From Cyanobacteria bacterium T3Sed10_344R1 (GTDB lineage: Bacteria; Cyanobacteriota; Cyanobacteriia; Phormidesmidales; Phormidesmidaceae): a DNA stretch of 5,735 nucleotides. The stretch is from contig PXDR01000623.1 of the NCBI GenBank assembly GCA_003566335.1, positions 1 to 5,735 of the forward strand, given 5' to 3'. This document shows positions 5,197 to 5,735 of this stretch, piece after piece. The notes under the pieces were generated by a model. The model had not been told where the DNA came from. It did no database searches and saw nothing but the letters and a program-made list of their open reading frames with translations. The stretch's first letter is position 1. Each line of letters starts with the position of its first letter. A program made the position numbers and the translations under genes.

Positions 5197-5245
5197 GCAA
5201 TAGAATCTTTGGGCATAGATGAACAACAGCAATAGAACCTTAAGG
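5197..5245. repeat. Imperfect 17-bp direct repeat, 32-bp period
   Basis: GCAATAGAATCTTTGGG (5197-5213) recurs as GCAATAGAACCTTAAGG (5229-5245), identical at 14 of 17 positions. It lies in AT-rich intergenic DNA. The roughly three-turn spacing would put both copies on the same DNA face, but no function is known. Confidence 0.4.
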
Positions 5246-5365
5246 AATACAGTCTTAAATATTCTATTCTGACTTTAGGGGGGATAGCTGGTCTCAGTAA
5301 TAAGCTCTCTTGGTCAAGGTATGAACTAAGACTCTATTGGCGCTATTTACTGAGCTGTTCGCTCA

Positions 5366-5403
5366 TAAAAAGGCTGCAAGGCCGCTAGACGGTGGCAATA
5401 GCC
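5366..5403 (-). terminator. Weak minus-strand terminator candidate: interrupted stem followed by TTTTT
   Basis: On the minus strand GGCT (5403-5400) pairs with AGCC (5375-5372). An inner GCCAC/GCGGC helix (5396-5392 with 5385-5381) has one A-C mismatch. Five T residues (5371-5367) follow immediately. The stem is interrupted by internal loops, so it is a weak candidate. If real, it implies minus-strand transcription arriving from between 5404 and 5735. Confidence 0.3.
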
Positions 5404-5481
5404 AGTTAGTTGTCAGATAAACTCCCTTGATTGCTTGGTGTGGCTTGAATACGGCACTCTAAACGATAGGAATTCTGGATG

Positions 5482-5520
5482 AGCTGATTTGGCGCTGGGG
5501 CGCGGTTTTGCCAAATCGCT
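5482..5520. other. Stable hairpin GATTTGGC/GCCAAATC with extended base
   Basis: GATTTGGC (5486-5493) pairs perfectly with GCCAAATC (5510-5517). AGC (5482-5484) and GCT (5518-5520) extend the stem after one bulged T. Inside, GCGC-TGGG-GCGC (5492-5503) offers a competing hairpin. No T-tract follows on either strand, so it is not a standard terminator. Confidence 0.45.
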
Positions 5521-5570
5521 GGGCAAATGGGGAGAGAGGACTGGGATTGTTGCTGCTCGTGGTGGTCAAT

Positions 5571-5590
5571 TCGACCTCATTCGACCCCAT
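5571..5590. repeat. 10-bp tandem duplication TCGACCYCAT x2
   Basis: TCGACCTCAT (5571-5580) is followed directly by TCGACCCCAT (5581-5590), differing at one base. On the minus strand it creates ATGGGGTCGA-ATGAGGTCGA and shifts the small reading frame there. Confidence 0.75.
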
Positions 5591-5634
5591 AGATAGGTTG
5601 ATTTGAGTTGCCGAAAGATGATTCCATATAGAAG

Positions 5635-5674
5635 AAGCAGGTGCTGGCCCGACGGCAGGAGTCTGCCCCTGCTT
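5635..5674. other. Hairpin upstream of the right-edge gene start, possible 5' leader structure
   Basis: AAGCAGG (5635-5641) pairs with CCTGCTT (5668-5674). Inside it GGCAG (5654-5658) pairs with CTGCC (5663-5667) over a GAGT loop, directly stacked on the outer stem. It ends 37 bases before the ATG at 5712 and may lie in the leader of that gene. It does not match a riboswitch class I know. Confidence 0.4.
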
Positions 5675-5711
5675 TCTGTCCGATTTCTTAACCTACAGAC
5701 TTCAAAATTTT

Positions 5712-5735
5712 ATGGTTGCGACCCAAGCTTCCCCA
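5712..5735 (+). CDS. Possible start of a plus-strand gene (8 codons, cut by window edge)
   Basis: ATG at 5712 opens MVATQASP and stays open to the last base. Opening residues of the MVAT type are common in cyanobacterial proteins, but eight codons cannot identify a product. No Shine-Dalgarno is present; the preceding bases are AT-rich (CAAAATTTT), which is tolerated in cyanobacteria. The large upstream gap makes a gene start here plausible. Confidence 0.3.

Larger units (their letters stand above)
5459..5627 (-). pseudogene. Doubtful small reading frame split by a 10-bp duplication
   Basis: A minus-strand ATG at 5627 gives 16 residues (MESSFGNSNQPIYGVE) before a TGA at 5579-5577. A second frame from ATG at 5590 gives 43 residues ending at 5459. 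The two frames meet in a tandem 10-bp duplication (5571-5590). Taking out one copy joins them into one 52-residue polar frame. There is no Shine-Dalgarno and I recognise no family, so it may be chance. The weak terminator at 5366-5403 lies downstream in the right orientation. Confidence 0.2.
4968..5711. other. Long intergenic region without a convincing gene
   Basis: Some 744 bases separate the csbD start from a possible plus-strand gene start at 5712. The part from about 5040 to 5340 is visibly AT-rich, has stops in all frames and yields only peptides below about 20 residues. The part from 5340 to 5700 is more GC-balanced and contains several hairpins and a doubtful small frame, listed separately. 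No tRNA cloverleaf, IS terminal repeat or CRISPR repeat was recognised. Confidence 0.6.

Noticed and set aside
4555..5245. Short direct repeats considered as a CRISPR array
   Set aside because: Repeats are 10-17 bases, in two copies, mostly adjacent without spacers, and no cas gene is near.
5341..5735. Hairpin-rich segment considered as a tRNA gene
   Set aside because: No cloverleaf with a T-loop GTTCRANNC, a proper anticodon stem and an acceptor stem could be formed.

Overview
The window looks like cyanobacterial chromosome. The evidence is two GCGATCGC octamers (the HIP1 site common in many cyanobacteria), several starts without a Shine-Dalgarno, and small stress-type genes (two CsbD proteins, one lmo0937-type membrane peptide). 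Genus cannot be fixed from the sequence; a filamentous Leptolyngbya-like organism is only a guess.

Left third (1-1652, minus): the first 550 residues of a UvrD/PcrA-type superfamily 1 helicase that carries a DnaQ-like DEDDh 3'-5' exonuclease domain inserted between helicase motif IV and the missing motifs V/VI. It runs off the left edge inside exonuclease motif II. A 176-base divergent intergenic region separates it from the next gene.

Middle (1829-3484, plus): a complete exported amidase-signature hydrolase with an intact Lys-Ser-Ser triad and a GTG start. Its stop codon lies in a perfect 16-bp tandem duplication. A cluster of CATAT-type repeats and a perfect 12-bp GC-rich hairpin follow, between this gene and the convergent minus-strand genes.

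Right half (3614-4967, minus): three small genes in one orientation. They are a 60-residue cytoplasmic CsbD protein, a 159-residue exported protein with two CsbD-like repeats, and a 50-residue two-helix lmo0937-family membrane peptide. Together they look like a general-stress/envelope-stress cassette, with stress-related proteins placed in the cytoplasm, the membrane and outside it. Between the two csbD genes lies a 450-base spacer with a tandem repeat and a run of three nested or adjacent hairpins.

Far right (4968-5735): about 740 bases without a convincing gene. It holds a likely csbD promoter overlapped by an inverted repeat, several hairpins, a weak minus-strand terminator candidate and a doubtful small reading frame split by a 10-bp duplication. 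The last 24 bases may begin a plus-strand gene. I see no rRNA, tRNA, CRISPR array, transposase or integrase. The most unusual items are the helicase-exonuclease fusion, the exported double-CsbD protein and the structured non-coding stretches.
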